Assembly: GCF_018408855.1 (NCBI RefSeq)
Contig: NZ_AP024325.1
Location: forward strand, 620,001-684,000
Direction: 5' to 3'
Source: Caballeronia sp. NK8
Lineage (GTDB): Bacteria; Pseudomonadota; Gammaproteobacteria; Burkholderiales; Burkholderiaceae
Length of the DNA stretch: 64,000 nucleotides
The position numbers were made by a program, and so were the translations under genes. Below are positions 1 through 7,894 of this stretch, one piece after another (positions within the stretch are counted from its first letter, which is position 1; the number at the start of each line of letters is the position of its first letter). The notes beneath the pieces are model-generated. The model had not been told where the DNA came from. It did no database searches and saw only the letters and a list, made by a program, of their open reading frames with translations.

Positions 1-196
1 TCCCAAGGCCGTCTCGGCCGACACGCGGTTGTATGAAGAAGGATTCGGGCTCGATTCCATCGACATCCTGGAGATCGCGCTTCTGATCTCGAAGAAATAC
101 GGCTTCGAGCTGCGCTCGGACAATCCGGACAATCAGAAGATCTTCGCGAACCTCGGCGCGCTCGCGGCGCACGTCGCCGCGCACCGCACGCGTTAA
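1..196 (+). CDS. Acyl carrier protein, 3' end only
   Basis: The reading frame from base 2 to the TAA at 194-196 encodes the last 64 residues of an acyl carrier protein. The phosphopantetheine attachment motif is visible as GLDSID, with the serine that would carry the prosthetic group in the cytoplasm. The start codon lies left of the window. A ketoreductase begins 30 bases downstream on the same strand, so this ACP probably serves a dedicated type II fatty acid/polyketide pathway rather than housekeeping lipid synthesis. That assignment is inference from context; the ACP identity rests on the motif and size. Confidence 0.8.
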   Translation, partial: PKAVSADTRLYEEGFGLDSIDILEIALLISKKYGFELRSDNPDNQKIFANLGALAAHVAAHRTR

Positions 197-226
197 ACAC
201 ATGCAAGCGATGACGGGAGCCACGCC

Positions 227-943
227 ATGCGCGCGCTCGTGACAGGCGGCAGCGGCGCGATCGGACAAGCGGTCGGCCGCTCGCTGGCGGCGGCCGGGCA
301 CGAGGTCTGGATTCACGCCAACGGCGGCATCGAGCGCGCTGAAAGCTGCGTGCAAGCCATTTGCGCGGCGGGCGGCACGGCGCATGCGATCGCCTTCGAC
401 GTGACCGATCCCGACGCCACCGAAAGCGCGCTCGCGCGCATTCTGGCGGACGGCCCGGTGCAGATTCTCGTGAACAACGCGGGCATCCACGACGACGCGC
501 CGATGGCCGGCATGACGCGCCAGCAATGGAAACGCGTGCTCGACGTCACGCTCGACGGCTTTTTCAATGTCACCCAGCCGCTTCTGATGCCGATGATCCG
601 CACGCGCTGGGGACGCATCGTGAATATGTCGTCGCTGTCGGGTCTGATGGGCAATCGCGGCCAGGTGAACTACGCGGCGGCGAAGGCTGGGCTGATCGGC
701 GCGACGCGCGCGCTCGCGCAGGAACTCGCCTCGCGCGGCATCACGGTGAATGCGGTAGCGCCGGGCGTCATCGATTCGCCGATGCTCGGCAACGCGTTCC
801 CGCCCGAGCGCATCAAACAACTGGTGCCGGCGCAGCGCGCGGGCACGGCGGACGAAATCGCGGGCATGGTCGCGTATCTGGTATCGGATGCGGCGGCTTA
901 TGTCACCGGACAGGTCTTGTCGATCAACGGCGGAATCGCCTGA
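227..943 (+). CDS. 3-oxoacyl-ACP reductase, FabG-like short-chain dehydrogenase
   Basis: This 238-residue protein has the SDR cofactor motif TGGSGAIG at residues 6-13, the NNAG structural motif and a YxxxK catalytic pair at Y149/K153 preceded by a serine-rich strand. The family reduces beta-ketoacyl groups, usually on ACP, with NADPH in the cytoplasm. It ends 11 bases before the flavoprotein gene and follows an ACP gene, so the genes look co-transcribed. A FabG copy is a regular member of aryl-polyene clusters, which supports this role, but the exact substrate is inferred. Confidence 0.88.
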   Translation: MRALVTGGSGAIGQAVGRSLAAAGHEVWIHANGGIERAESCVQAICAAGGTAHAIAFDVTDPDATESALARILADGPVQILVNNAGIHDDAPMAGMTRQQWKRVLDVTLDGFFNVTQPLLMPMIRTRWGRIVNMSSLSGLMGNRGQVNYAAAKAGLIGATRALAQELASRGITVNAVAPGVIDSPMLGNAFPPERIKQLVPAQRAGTADEIAGMVAYLVSDAAAYVTGQVLSINGGIA

Positions 944-954
944 AGAGGAACGCA

Positions 955-2292
955 ATGGTTAAAGCGCTGCAAACGCAGCAGGACTGGGACGTCGTCGTGA
1001 TCGGCGGCGGTCCCGCCGGTTCGACGGCGGCGACGCTGCTCGCGGACCGCGGCTATCGCGTGCGGGTGCTGGAGAAGGCGCGGCATCCGCGCTTTCATAT
1101 CGGCGAATCGCTGTTGCCGGCGAATCTGCGGCTCTTCGAGCGGCTCGGCATCGCTGAAGAAGTGCGCGCGATCGGCATGGTCAAGCTCGCGGCCGAGTTC
1201 GTGTCGCCGCAACACGGCGATCGCACGCAGCGCTTTCTGTTCGCCGATGCGTGGGACAAGTCGATGCCGAGCGCGTATCAGGTGCGCCGCTCCGAACTCG
1301 ACGAGATTCTGCTGCGCAACGCGTCGAAACACGGCGCGCACGTGAGCGAAGCCTGCCGCGCGCGCGATGTCGTGTTCGCGCCGGACGGCTCCAGCGCGAC
1401 GATCGGCGCCGAGCACGACGATGGCCGCATCGAAGAAGTGCGCGCGCGCTTTGTCGTCGATGCATCCGGGCGCGATACGCTGCTCGCGAATCATTTCAAG
1501 ACGAAGCGGCGCAACGAGCGTCACAACTCGTCGGCGCTGTACGGCCACTTCCGCAATGCGCGCCGCAACGCCGGCGAGAACGAAGGCAACATCACCGTGT
1601 TCTGGTTCGAGCACGGCTGGTTCTGGTTCATCCCGCTCGCGGACGGCGCGACGAGCATAGGCGCGGTCGTGTGGCCCGCGTATCTGAAGCGGCGTCCGAA
1701 GGGCACGTCGGTGGAAACGTACTTTCGCGACACCATCGCGCTGTGCGCGCCGCTCGCCGAGCGTCTGAAAGATGCCGAACTGATCAGCGAAGTCCACGCG
1801 ACGGGCAACTATTCGTACACCGGCGACATGACGCACGGGCGCAACTTCCTGCTGCTCGGCGACGCCTTCGCGTTCATCGATCCGGTGTTCTCGTCCGGCG
1901 TGATGCTCGCGATGCAAAGCGCGTTCGCGGGCGCGGAAGCGATCGACACGGCGCTTGCCCATCCCGCCCGCGCGCAAGCCGCGCTCGCGAAGTTCGATCG
2001 CGACGTGCGGCATGGCCCGCGCGAGTTCTCGTGGTTCATCTACCGCATGACGTCGCCGACGATGCGCAATCTCTTCATGGGCCCGAAGAACCCGCTGCGC
2101 ATGAAGGAAGCGCTGCTGTCGCTGCTCGCGGGCGATATCTTCGGCACGACGCCGATCTGGCATTCGCTGCGCGCGTTCAAGGGCATCTATTACATCGCGG
2201 CTGCGCTCGACTGGCGCAATTCGCTGCGCGCATACCGCCAACGTCGTCGCAATCTGAGCGATGCGGAACGCGCGGAGCTATCGGCCAATTGA
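955..2292 (+). CDS. FAD-dependent oxidoreductase of the flavin halogenase family
   Basis: The 445-residue protein begins with a Rossmann FAD motif GGGPAG (residues 17-22), followed by a GESLLP stretch typical of the halogenase/geranylgeranyl reductase superfamily. W222, W224, I226 and P227 form WFWFIP, matching the WxWxIP signature of flavin-dependent halogenases. I chose the ATG at 955 because AAGAGGA lies just upstream and the Rossmann fold follows directly. Such flavoproteins occur in aryl-polyene and xanthomonadin-type pigment clusters. Whether this one halogenates or only oxidises the polyene cannot be told from sequence. It is followed after 5 bases by the porin gene. Confidence 0.82.
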   Translation: MVKALQTQQDWDVVVIGGGPAGSTAATLLADRGYRVRVLEKARHPRFHIGESLLPANLRLFERLGIAEEVRAIGMVKLAAEFVSPQHGDRTQRFLFADAWDKSMPSAYQVRRSELDEILLRNASKHGAHVSEACRARDVVFAPDGSSATIGAEHDDGRIEEVRARFVVDASGRDTLLANHFKTKRRNERHNSSALYGHFRNARRNAGENEGNITVFWFEHGWFWFIPLADGATSIGAVVWPAYLKRRPKGTSVETYFRDTIALCAPLAERLKDAELISEVHATGNYSYTGDMTHGRNFLLLGDAFAFIDPVFSSGVMLAMQSAFAGAEAIDTALAHPARAQAALAKFDRDVRHGPREFSWFIYRMTSPTMRNLFMGPKNPLRMKEALLSLLAGDIFGTTPIWHSLRAFKGIYYIAAALDWRNSLRAYRQRRRNLSDAERAELSAN

Positions 2293-2297
2293 TCACG

Positions 2298-3149
2298 ATG
2301 CCGGGATTTCGCCCGCTACGCCTCGCGTCCCTGATGCTGTTCGTCGCAAGCGGTGCGGCGTGCGCAGACGAAGTGCCGCCGCCAGACAAGCCGCTGTGGG
2401 AGCTGGGCGTCGGCATGGGCGTGGCGGCGTTTCCGCATTATCCCGGCTCGAACCAGACGCGCGCGTGGGTGTTCCCGTTTCCCTACGTGGTCTATCGCGG
2501 CAAGTTCCTGCGCGCCGACCGCGACGGCGTGCGCGGCCAGTTGCTCAGCACCGACCGCGTCAACTTCAATATCAGCGTGCTCGGCTCGCTGCCGGTTTCC
2601 AGCCACGACGACAACGCGCGCACCGGCATGCCCGACCTCAAGCCGACGATCGAAATCGGCCCGTCGGTGGAAGTGCATCTGTGGCGCTCGCCCTCGCGCG
2701 ACATGCTGCTCGATTTGCGTTTGCCGGTGCGACTGGGGATCACGCTGGAGTCGTCGCCGAAGACGGTCGGCTGGCAGTTCGAGCCGAACGTGAATCTCGA
2801 TCTCGTCGATGTCGCGGGCGTGTCGGGGTTGCGCGTCGGCATGTTTGCCGGTCCGATGTTCGCCGACGGCAAGTACAGCGACCACTTCTACACCGTCGCG
2901 CCGCAGTACGCGACGCCCGGCCGCCCCGCGTTCCAGGCGAGCGGCGGCTACGCGGGCACGCAGGCGCTCGTCTCGATGTCGCGGCGCTTCAGCCGTTACT
3001 GGGTCGGCGCGTTCATGCGCTATGCGAATCTCGCGGGCGCGAGCTTCGCCGACAGCCCGCTGGTGCGGCAAAAGAGCGTGCTCTCGGGCGGCGTGGCGCT
3101 CGCGTGGGTGTTCGGGCAATCGTCGAAAACGGTGGCGAGCGATGAGTGA
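2298..3149 (+). CDS. MipA/OmpV family outer membrane protein
   Basis: The 283-residue protein starts with a cleavable signal peptide ending near an ACADE site, followed by alternating hydrophobic beta-strand-like segments and a C-terminal aromatic strand typical of outer membrane barrels. The early segment (ELGVGMGVAAFPHYPGSNQ) is characteristic of the MipA/OmpV family. The start at 2298 is 5 bases after the flavoprotein stop, and the end overlaps the acyltransferase start by 8 bases, so the genes form one operon. In this context it may scaffold or transport the polyene product at the outer membrane; that role is inferred. Confidence 0.85.
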   Translation: MPGFRPLRLASLMLFVASGAACADEVPPPDKPLWELGVGMGVAAFPHYPGSNQTRAWVFPFPYVVYRGKFLRADRDGVRGQLLSTDRVNFNISVLGSLPVSSHDDNARTGMPDLKPTIEIGPSVEVHLWRSPSRDMLLDLRLPVRLGITLESSPKTVGWQFEPNVNLDLVDVAGVSGLRVGMFAGPMFADGKYSDHFYTVAPQYATPGRPAFQASGGYAGTQALVSMSRRFSRYWVGAFMRYANLAGASFADSPLVRQKSVLSGGVALAWVFGQSSKTVASDE

Positions 3150-3951
3150 CGCGCATCGGAAAATCGGCGGCGCGGGCGAGAAGCTGTCGTTCGCGGGGGC
3201 GCTCGAATCCGCGTGGCAATGCGTGGCGTTCTACTTCGCGCTCGTCGTGCTCGCGCTCGTGTGCCTCGCGTGGTTTCCGTTCGCGCTGATTTTGCGGCGC
3301 GCGCTGTCCGTCGATGCGGGGCGGCGCGTCGGGCGCGCGGTCGTGCAGCGCGTGTGGCACGGCTATTTCGTGCTGCTGCGCGCGCTCGGCGCGTGCCGCT
3401 TCGATCTCTCGGCGCTCGACTCGCTCGCGGCGCAGCCGCCGATGATCCTTGCTCCGAACCATCCGTGTCTGCTCGATGCGCTCCTGATCGCGTCGCGCGT
3501 GCCCGACACCTGCTGCGTGATGAAGGGCGATGTCGCCGGCAACGTGTTTCTCGGGCCGGGCGCGCTGCTCGCGGGTTATATCGTCAACGATACGTCCGTC
3601 GGGCTGATCCGTGCGGCTGTCGCCGAATTGCAGCGCGGCGCGCCGCTGCTGTTGTTTCCCGAGGGCACGCGCACGGAGCATGCGTCGGTGAACCCGCTGA
3701 AGGGCGGCATCGCGCTGATTGCGGCGCGCGCGCAGGTTCCGGTGCAGACGCTCATCATCGAGACGGATTCGGGGTTTCTGGGCAAAGGCTGGCAGATTTT
3801 CAGGAAGCCTGCGTTGCCGATTACTTATCGCGTGACGTTAGGCCGACGCTTCGCGCCGCCAGGACGCGATCATGCCGCGTTGCAGGCGTTCATCGGTGAA
3901 TTGCAGCGGTTTTATGCGGGGGAGCTGGATGGGCATCGGGGGCGGGATTGA
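3142..3951 (+). CDS. 1-acyl-glycerol-3-phosphate acyltransferase-like (LPLAT) protein
   Basis: The 269-residue protein has one N-terminal membrane segment (about residues 25-50), then the acyltransferase motifs NHPCLLDA (an NHxxxxD form of the catalytic HX4D block) and FPEGTR (glycerolipid binding). The family transfers acyl groups from ACP or CoA to a lipid or sugar head group at the inner membrane. The start ATG lies inside the end of the MipA-like gene, showing translational coupling. Acyltransferases of this type are regular in aryl-polyene clusters, where they may anchor the polyene to its lipid carrier; that substrate is inferred. Confidence 0.85.
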   Translation: MSDAHRKIGGAGEKLSFAGALESAWQCVAFYFALVVLALVCLAWFPFALILRRALSVDAGRRVGRAVVQRVWHGYFVLLRALGACRFDLSALDSLAAQPPMILAPNHPCLLDALLIASRVPDTCCVMKGDVAGNVFLGPGALLAGYIVNDTSVGLIRAAVAELQRGAPLLLFPEGTRTEHASVNPLKGGIALIAARAQVPVQTLIIETDSGFLGKGWQIFRKPALPITYRVTLGRRFAPPGRDHAALQAFIGELQRFYAGELDGHRGRD

Positions 3952-4076
3952 GAGCGCCCGGGCAAGCGCGTTGCGCGCTTCGCCTTTGCAAGCCGTCGGG
4001 ATTCTCGAAAATGGTTCTCGGAATGCTATTCTCGATCCCATGCCATTCCAACGAGTTTCGATAACAGACGCCGCCC

Positions 4077-4367
4077 ATGCGACCCTCACTCGCACTTGAC
4101 CTCAAGCGAAGCGCCATCCGTGAAGCGGCAAGCCGCTTTCGCGTGGCGAATCCGCGTGTGTTCGGTTCGGTGCTTCGCGGCACCGATCGGGACGGCAGCG
4201 ATCTCGATCTGCTGGTCGATGCGCTGCCCGGCGCGACGCTGTTCGATCTGGGTGGCCTGCAAGACGAACTGGAATCGCTGCTCGGCATTCACGTCGATCT
4301 GTTGACTCCGGCTGACTTGCCGCCGAAATTCCGGGCCAAGGTGCTCGCGGAGGCGCAGCCAGTATGA
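4077..4367 (+). CDS. mntA: MntA-type minimal nucleotidyltransferase antitoxin
   Basis: The 96-residue protein is a minimal nucleotidyltransferase. GS at residues 30-31 and DLD at 42-44 fit the GSx10DxD catalytic signature exactly. In MntA/HepT pairs the enzyme adds AMP residues to the partner HEPN RNase and silences it. The gene overlaps the next by 4 bases (ATGA), which is the standard arrangement. It sits between two genes of the polyene-like cluster, 125 bases after the acyltransferase, suggesting insertion of the pair into an older operon. Confidence 0.9.
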   Translation: MRPSLALDLKRSAIREAASRFRVANPRVFGSVLRGTDRDGSDLDLLVDALPGATLFDLGGLQDELESLLGIHVDLLTPADLPPKFRAKVLAEAQPV

Positions 4368-4726
4368 GCGAGAACCGCCTGCCTGATTACCTTGACCACA
4401 TGCAGCAGGCCGCGACGGATGCGTGCGCCTTCGTGGATGGAATGGCCAAGACCGAATTCCTGGAAGACAAGCGCACTCAGCAGGCCGTCATCATGAGCCT
4501 CATCATCATCGGTGAGGCCGCGACGAAGGTGATGGACGGCTACGCCGAGTTCGTTCAGGCGCACGCGCAAGTGCCGTGGCGCGGCATGCGGGGCATGCGC
4601 AACCGCATCGCGCACGGCTATTTCGACATCAATCTCGATGTGGTGTGGGAAACGGTACAGTCCGCGTTGCCCGACCTGTTGAGACAACTACCCGCCGTTC
4701 GCAACGCTGCAAACGTATCCTCATAA
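4364..4726 (+). CDS. hepT: HepT-like HEPN ribonuclease toxin (DUF86)
   Basis: The 120-residue helical protein carries R79, H84 and Y86 in the sequence RNRIAHGY, matching the RX4-6HXY motif of HEPN RNases. Y86 is the residue that the MntA partner modifies with AMP in characterised systems. The overlap with the antitoxin gene supports a functional pair. All key residues are intact in both genes, so the module appears active. The usual physiological target is tRNA or mRNA; which one applies here cannot be seen. Confidence 0.9.
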   Translation: MSENRLPDYLDHMQQAATDACAFVDGMAKTEFLEDKRTQQAVIMSLIIIGEAATKVMDGYAEFVQAHAQVPWRGMRGMRNRIAHGYFDINLDVVWETVQSALPDLLRQLPAVRNAANVSS

Positions 4727-4847
4727 CGCGCCACCGATTGGAGCGTCCAGTCGATTCGCGCGGAATCGTGCGACGACGGCGCCTTCCGGCACCGACGTCC
4801 GCAGACGTTAAAATTCGCCCTATCCCTCCGACTCCCCACCTTTCTCA

Positions 4848-5615
4848 ATGCCTTCGACAAGCGCATCGTCCACCCATCTCGTCCTCATCCCGAGCTACAA
4901 CCCCGGCGAGAAAGTCGACGAAACCGTACGCGGTGCGCGCGAGCAGTGGAACCCGGTATGGGTCGTCGTCGATGGCAGCACGGACGGCAGCGCCGAACGC
5001 CTCACGAAGCTGGCCGAAGCCGATCCGGGCCTGCGCGTGATCGTGCTGCCGGAGAACCGCGGCAAGGGCGCAGCGATCCTCGCGGGCCTCGACGAAGCCG
5101 CGAAACTCGGCTTCACGCACGCGCTCACGATGGACTCCGACGGCCAGCATCCCGCCGCGCTGATCCGCACGTTCATGCAAACGTCGATGAACGCGCCCGA
5201 TGCGATGATCCTCGGCCGCCCGAAGTTCGATGCCAGCGCGCCGCAGTTGCGCGTCCAGGGCCGGCGCATCTCGAACGGCTGGGCGAATCTGGAGACGCTG
5301 TGGATGGGCATCGGCGATTCGCTGTACGGCTTTCGCGTCTATCCGATCGCGCCGCTCGCCGCGCTCATGCGCAGGCAGACGTGGATGCGCCGCTTCGATT
5401 TCGATCCCGAAGCGGTGGTGCGCCTGTGCTGGCGCGGCGTGCGCCCGATCAATCTCGACGCCCCCGTACGCTATTTCACGCCGGAAGAGGGCGGCGTCTC
5501 GCATTTCCGCTATGGCCGCGACAACGCGCTGCTGACGTGGATGCACACGCGGCTTTTTCTCGGCTTCGTGCTGCGTGTGCCGATGCTCATCGCGAGACGC
5601 CTGACAGGACGATGA
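4848..5615 (+). CDS. Family 2 glycosyltransferase
   Basis: The 255-residue protein has a GT-A fold beginning with LVLIPSYNPGE, a nucleotide-sugar segment with VVVDGSTDGS, and the metal-binding DxD-like motif in MDSDGQHP. No transmembrane helix is obvious apart from a hydrophobic C-terminal stretch that could act as an amphipathic anchor. It resembles dolichyl-phosphate-mannose synthase-like enzymes that act at the cytoplasmic face of the inner membrane. Aryl-polyene clusters commonly include a family 2 transferase, so it probably closes the upstream cluster, although the toxin-antitoxin pair lies between. Its stop codon is immediately next to the stop of the convergent pectinase gene. Confidence 0.85.
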   Translation: MPSTSASSTHLVLIPSYNPGEKVDETVRGAREQWNPVWVVVDGSTDGSAERLTKLAEADPGLRVIVLPENRGKGAAILAGLDEAAKLGFTHALTMDSDGQHPAALIRTFMQTSMNAPDAMILGRPKFDASAPQLRVQGRRISNGWANLETLWMGIGDSLYGFRVYPIAPLAALMRRQTWMRRFDFDPEAVVRLCWRGVRPINLDAPVRYFTPEEGGVSHFRYGRDNALLTWMHTRLFLGFVLRVPMLIARRLTGR

Positions 5616-7616
5616 TCAACGCGGATCGCTGACCGTCGAGTTCATCGTCACGCCCGCGATCACCGTGTTCTTCAGCACGATGTCGTGCACGTTGTACGCG
5701 TAGATCGGGCCGGGCGTCGCCGCCGTGGCCGGACCTGCCGCGACCGGCGTGCCGAAATCGCAATCCGTGATGGTGACGCCGGTGATCGCCGGAATCGTGG
5801 GCGTCGGCGCGGGGCCGTTGTAATCGAACGCGACCGGGCCTTGCGCGACGATCGCCTGAAAACACGAGCCGGTCACGCCGTTGAGCGACACGTTGCTCGC
5901 CTTCACGTTCGAGATGTTCACGTTCTGCACGAGCGCGGGCCGCGTGCGGATCGCGTCCTTCGACGGCTGATAGTCGCAATCGAAGGTGATGATGCCGCCC
6001 TGCGCCGCCGATGGATTCGCCGCCGTCGCCGTCGCCACGCCGAGCGGCACGGTGGCGTTGATCGGGCTGCCCGCGATCAGGCTGCTGCCGTAACCGGAAG
6101 GCGTCAGGCTGACGCCGTTGGGCAGCGTCACGTTGTCCACGTAGAAATCCTTCACGAAACCGCCGCGATTCATGTTCGTCTTGATGCGAATCGCGATGTT
6201 CAGCGAATTGGTCGCCCAGAACTGGTTCAGCATCTGCAGGTTGCGCGCGTAGATCTTCTGCACGCCGCCGCCCATTTCGCTGCCGAGCGTGATGCCGCCG
6301 TGGCCGCTGTTCATCGTGCAGTTCTGGATGACGTGGTTCTGCGCCGGACCGTATTGCGTGTCGAGATCCTTGCCCGACTTGATCGCGATGCAGTCGTCGC
6401 CGGTGTTGAACGTGACGTTCTCGCACAGGACCATGTCGCAGGCGTCGGGATCGAAGCCGTCGTTGTTCGGGCCGATGCTGTCCACCGTCACGCTGCGCAT
6501 CACGACGTTCTGGCAATCGGTCGGATGATGCTGCCAGAACGGCGTGTTGTTGGTGCGATAACTTTCCATCAGCACGTTCGTGCAGCCGATGAACTCCACC
6601 ATGCACGGCCGCAGATAATGCCCGATGCCGAAGATGCGCTTCTCGATCGCGACGCCCGCTTCCGACAGCGCCGGCAGATAGTTCTGGTCCTGCTGCCAGG
6701 GCGTGGTCGGATCGGTGAGTTTGGCGTAGAGCGTATCGGAGATGCCGGGCACGGCGGTTTTCAGATCCACATTCTTCGCGTTGCTCGATGCCTGCGAAGG
6801 CGTCGACGAATTCACGCAGCCGTACACGCCGGTGTTGCCCTTCCACGTCCACCAGCAGGTCGCGGTGTTGCCGCTGCCGGCGAAAGGTGTCATCGCCTGG
6901 CCGTTGAGCACGGAAGTATTGCCTTCGCCCGTCACCGCGATGTTCGTCTGGTTGCGCGCATAGACCGGCGGACCGTAGTTGAGGCAGTCGTTCGCCTGCC
7001 AGCGGCTGTAGTAGAGCTTGCCGTTCGGGCCGCAATCGATCGGGCCGTCCTTCGCGTAGTCGGCGGGATTCGGGCTGAAGTAGATCGTGCAGTTCGCCGA
7101 GAGATGGAAGTCGACGTTGGACAGCAGCACGATCGGGCCCGAGCAATACCACGTTCCCGCCGGCACGACGACGTGTCCGCCGCCCGCCGCGCTGCATGCC
7201 GCGATGGCCGCGAGAAAGGCCGGGCGCGAGTCGAACGAGACCGGCGCGTTGGTGTGATCGGCGCCCGTGGACAGCGGCGATTTGGCCGGATCGGTGTACG
7301 GATTCGCCGCCGCGATGACCGCGCAAGGCTTCGCGCCGTAGTCGGTGACGAGAAACTGGCGGCTCGGAAACATCGACGTCGATACGCCTTGCAGCGCGTT
7401 CACGATCTGCGTCGCGGAGCCGGACGAGCCCCAGATCGGGTCTTGCGCGGGCGGCGGCGTCGATCCGGAGCCGGAGTCGTCGTGTCCGCCGCAGCCGGCG
7501 AGGCCGAGGGAGCCCATCGCACCCAATAGCGGAGCGCCCGCCGAGATGCCCGCGAATTTCACGAACATGCGACGCGCGGGCGACGGCACCGCCGATACGT
7601 GTTTCGGTTGCTTCAT
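5616..7616 (-). CDS. Secreted glycoside hydrolase family 28 (polygalacturonase-like)
   Basis: The 666-residue protein is a right-handed beta-helix pectinase. GH28 signatures are all present: NNDGFDPD, NTGDDCIAIKSG with the paired aspartates, GHGGITLGSE with the catalytic histidine, and an IRIKT block. The N-terminus has ARRMFVKFAG, a twin-arginine-like motif, followed by a lipobox LAGC, so it is probably a Tat-exported lipoprotein. I chose the ATG at 7616 because AAGGAGA lies just upstream. An N-terminal extension of about 100 residues precedes the helix. It would attack pectic galacturonans outside the cytoplasm, suggesting plant association. Confidence 0.9.
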   Translation of the reverse strand: MKQPKHVSAVPSPARRMFVKFAGISAGAPLLGAMGSLGLAGCGGHDDSGSGSTPPPAQDPIWGSSGSATQIVNALQGVSTSMFPSRQFLVTDYGAKPCAVIAAANPYTDPAKSPLSTGADHTNAPVSFDSRPAFLAAIAACSAAGGGHVVVPAGTWYCSGPIVLLSNVDFHLSANCTIYFSPNPADYAKDGPIDCGPNGKLYYSRWQANDCLNYGPPVYARNQTNIAVTGEGNTSVLNGQAMTPFAGSGNTATCWWTWKGNTGVYGCVNSSTPSQASSNAKNVDLKTAVPGISDTLYAKLTDPTTPWQQDQNYLPALSEAGVAIEKRIFGIGHYLRPCMVEFIGCTNVLMESYRTNNTPFWQHHPTDCQNVVMRSVTVDSIGPNNDGFDPDACDMVLCENVTFNTGDDCIAIKSGKDLDTQYGPAQNHVIQNCTMNSGHGGITLGSEMGGGVQKIYARNLQMLNQFWATNSLNIAIRIKTNMNRGGFVKDFYVDNVTLPNGVSLTPSGYGSSLIAGSPINATVPLGVATATAANPSAAQGGIITFDCDYQPSKDAIRTRPALVQNVNISNVKASNVSLNGVTGSCFQAIVAQGPVAFDYNGPAPTPTIPAITGVTITDCDFGTPVAAGPATAATPGPIYAYNVHDIVLKNTVIAGVTMNSTVSDPR

Positions 7617-7820
7617 GAAGTCTCCTTGGATGCGGATTTTGAGCGCGCGCGGGCGCGTGGACGCAGGGGCGGCGTCCGGTCTGGAATTCGAAGGGAGAAA
7701 GGCGCGTGCGTCAGCGCGGCGGCTGAGCAAAGAAACGATGTCGTACAACTTTAGGGCGACAGGGCATGGCGTCTCCAGCAATGTCCAGGTGCGCGCGTGG
7801 GGCCGCGCGTCGTGGAGCAA

Positions 7821-7850
7821 ACGTTAGCGGAGTTAGCTGTCGCCCGTCAA
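7821..7850 (-). promoter_or_regulatory. Predicted sigma-70-like promoter for the GH28 gene
   Basis: On the minus strand a -35-like TTGACG (7850-7845) is followed 18 bases later by a -10-like TAACGT (7826-7821). It lies about 205 bases upstream of the GH28 start, in a gap of 278 bases that holds no other gene. The -10 element is weak, so this is only a candidate. Confidence 0.3.
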
Positions 7851-7894
7851 GCCGGTGCAAACCTGTAGGCCATTTTGATATAGGACATCGTATT

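Noticed and set aside
5685..7529. Long plus-strand frame opposite the GH28 gene
   Set aside because: The GH28 frame has every catalytic motif; the opposite frame is low-complexity and lacks a ribosome site.
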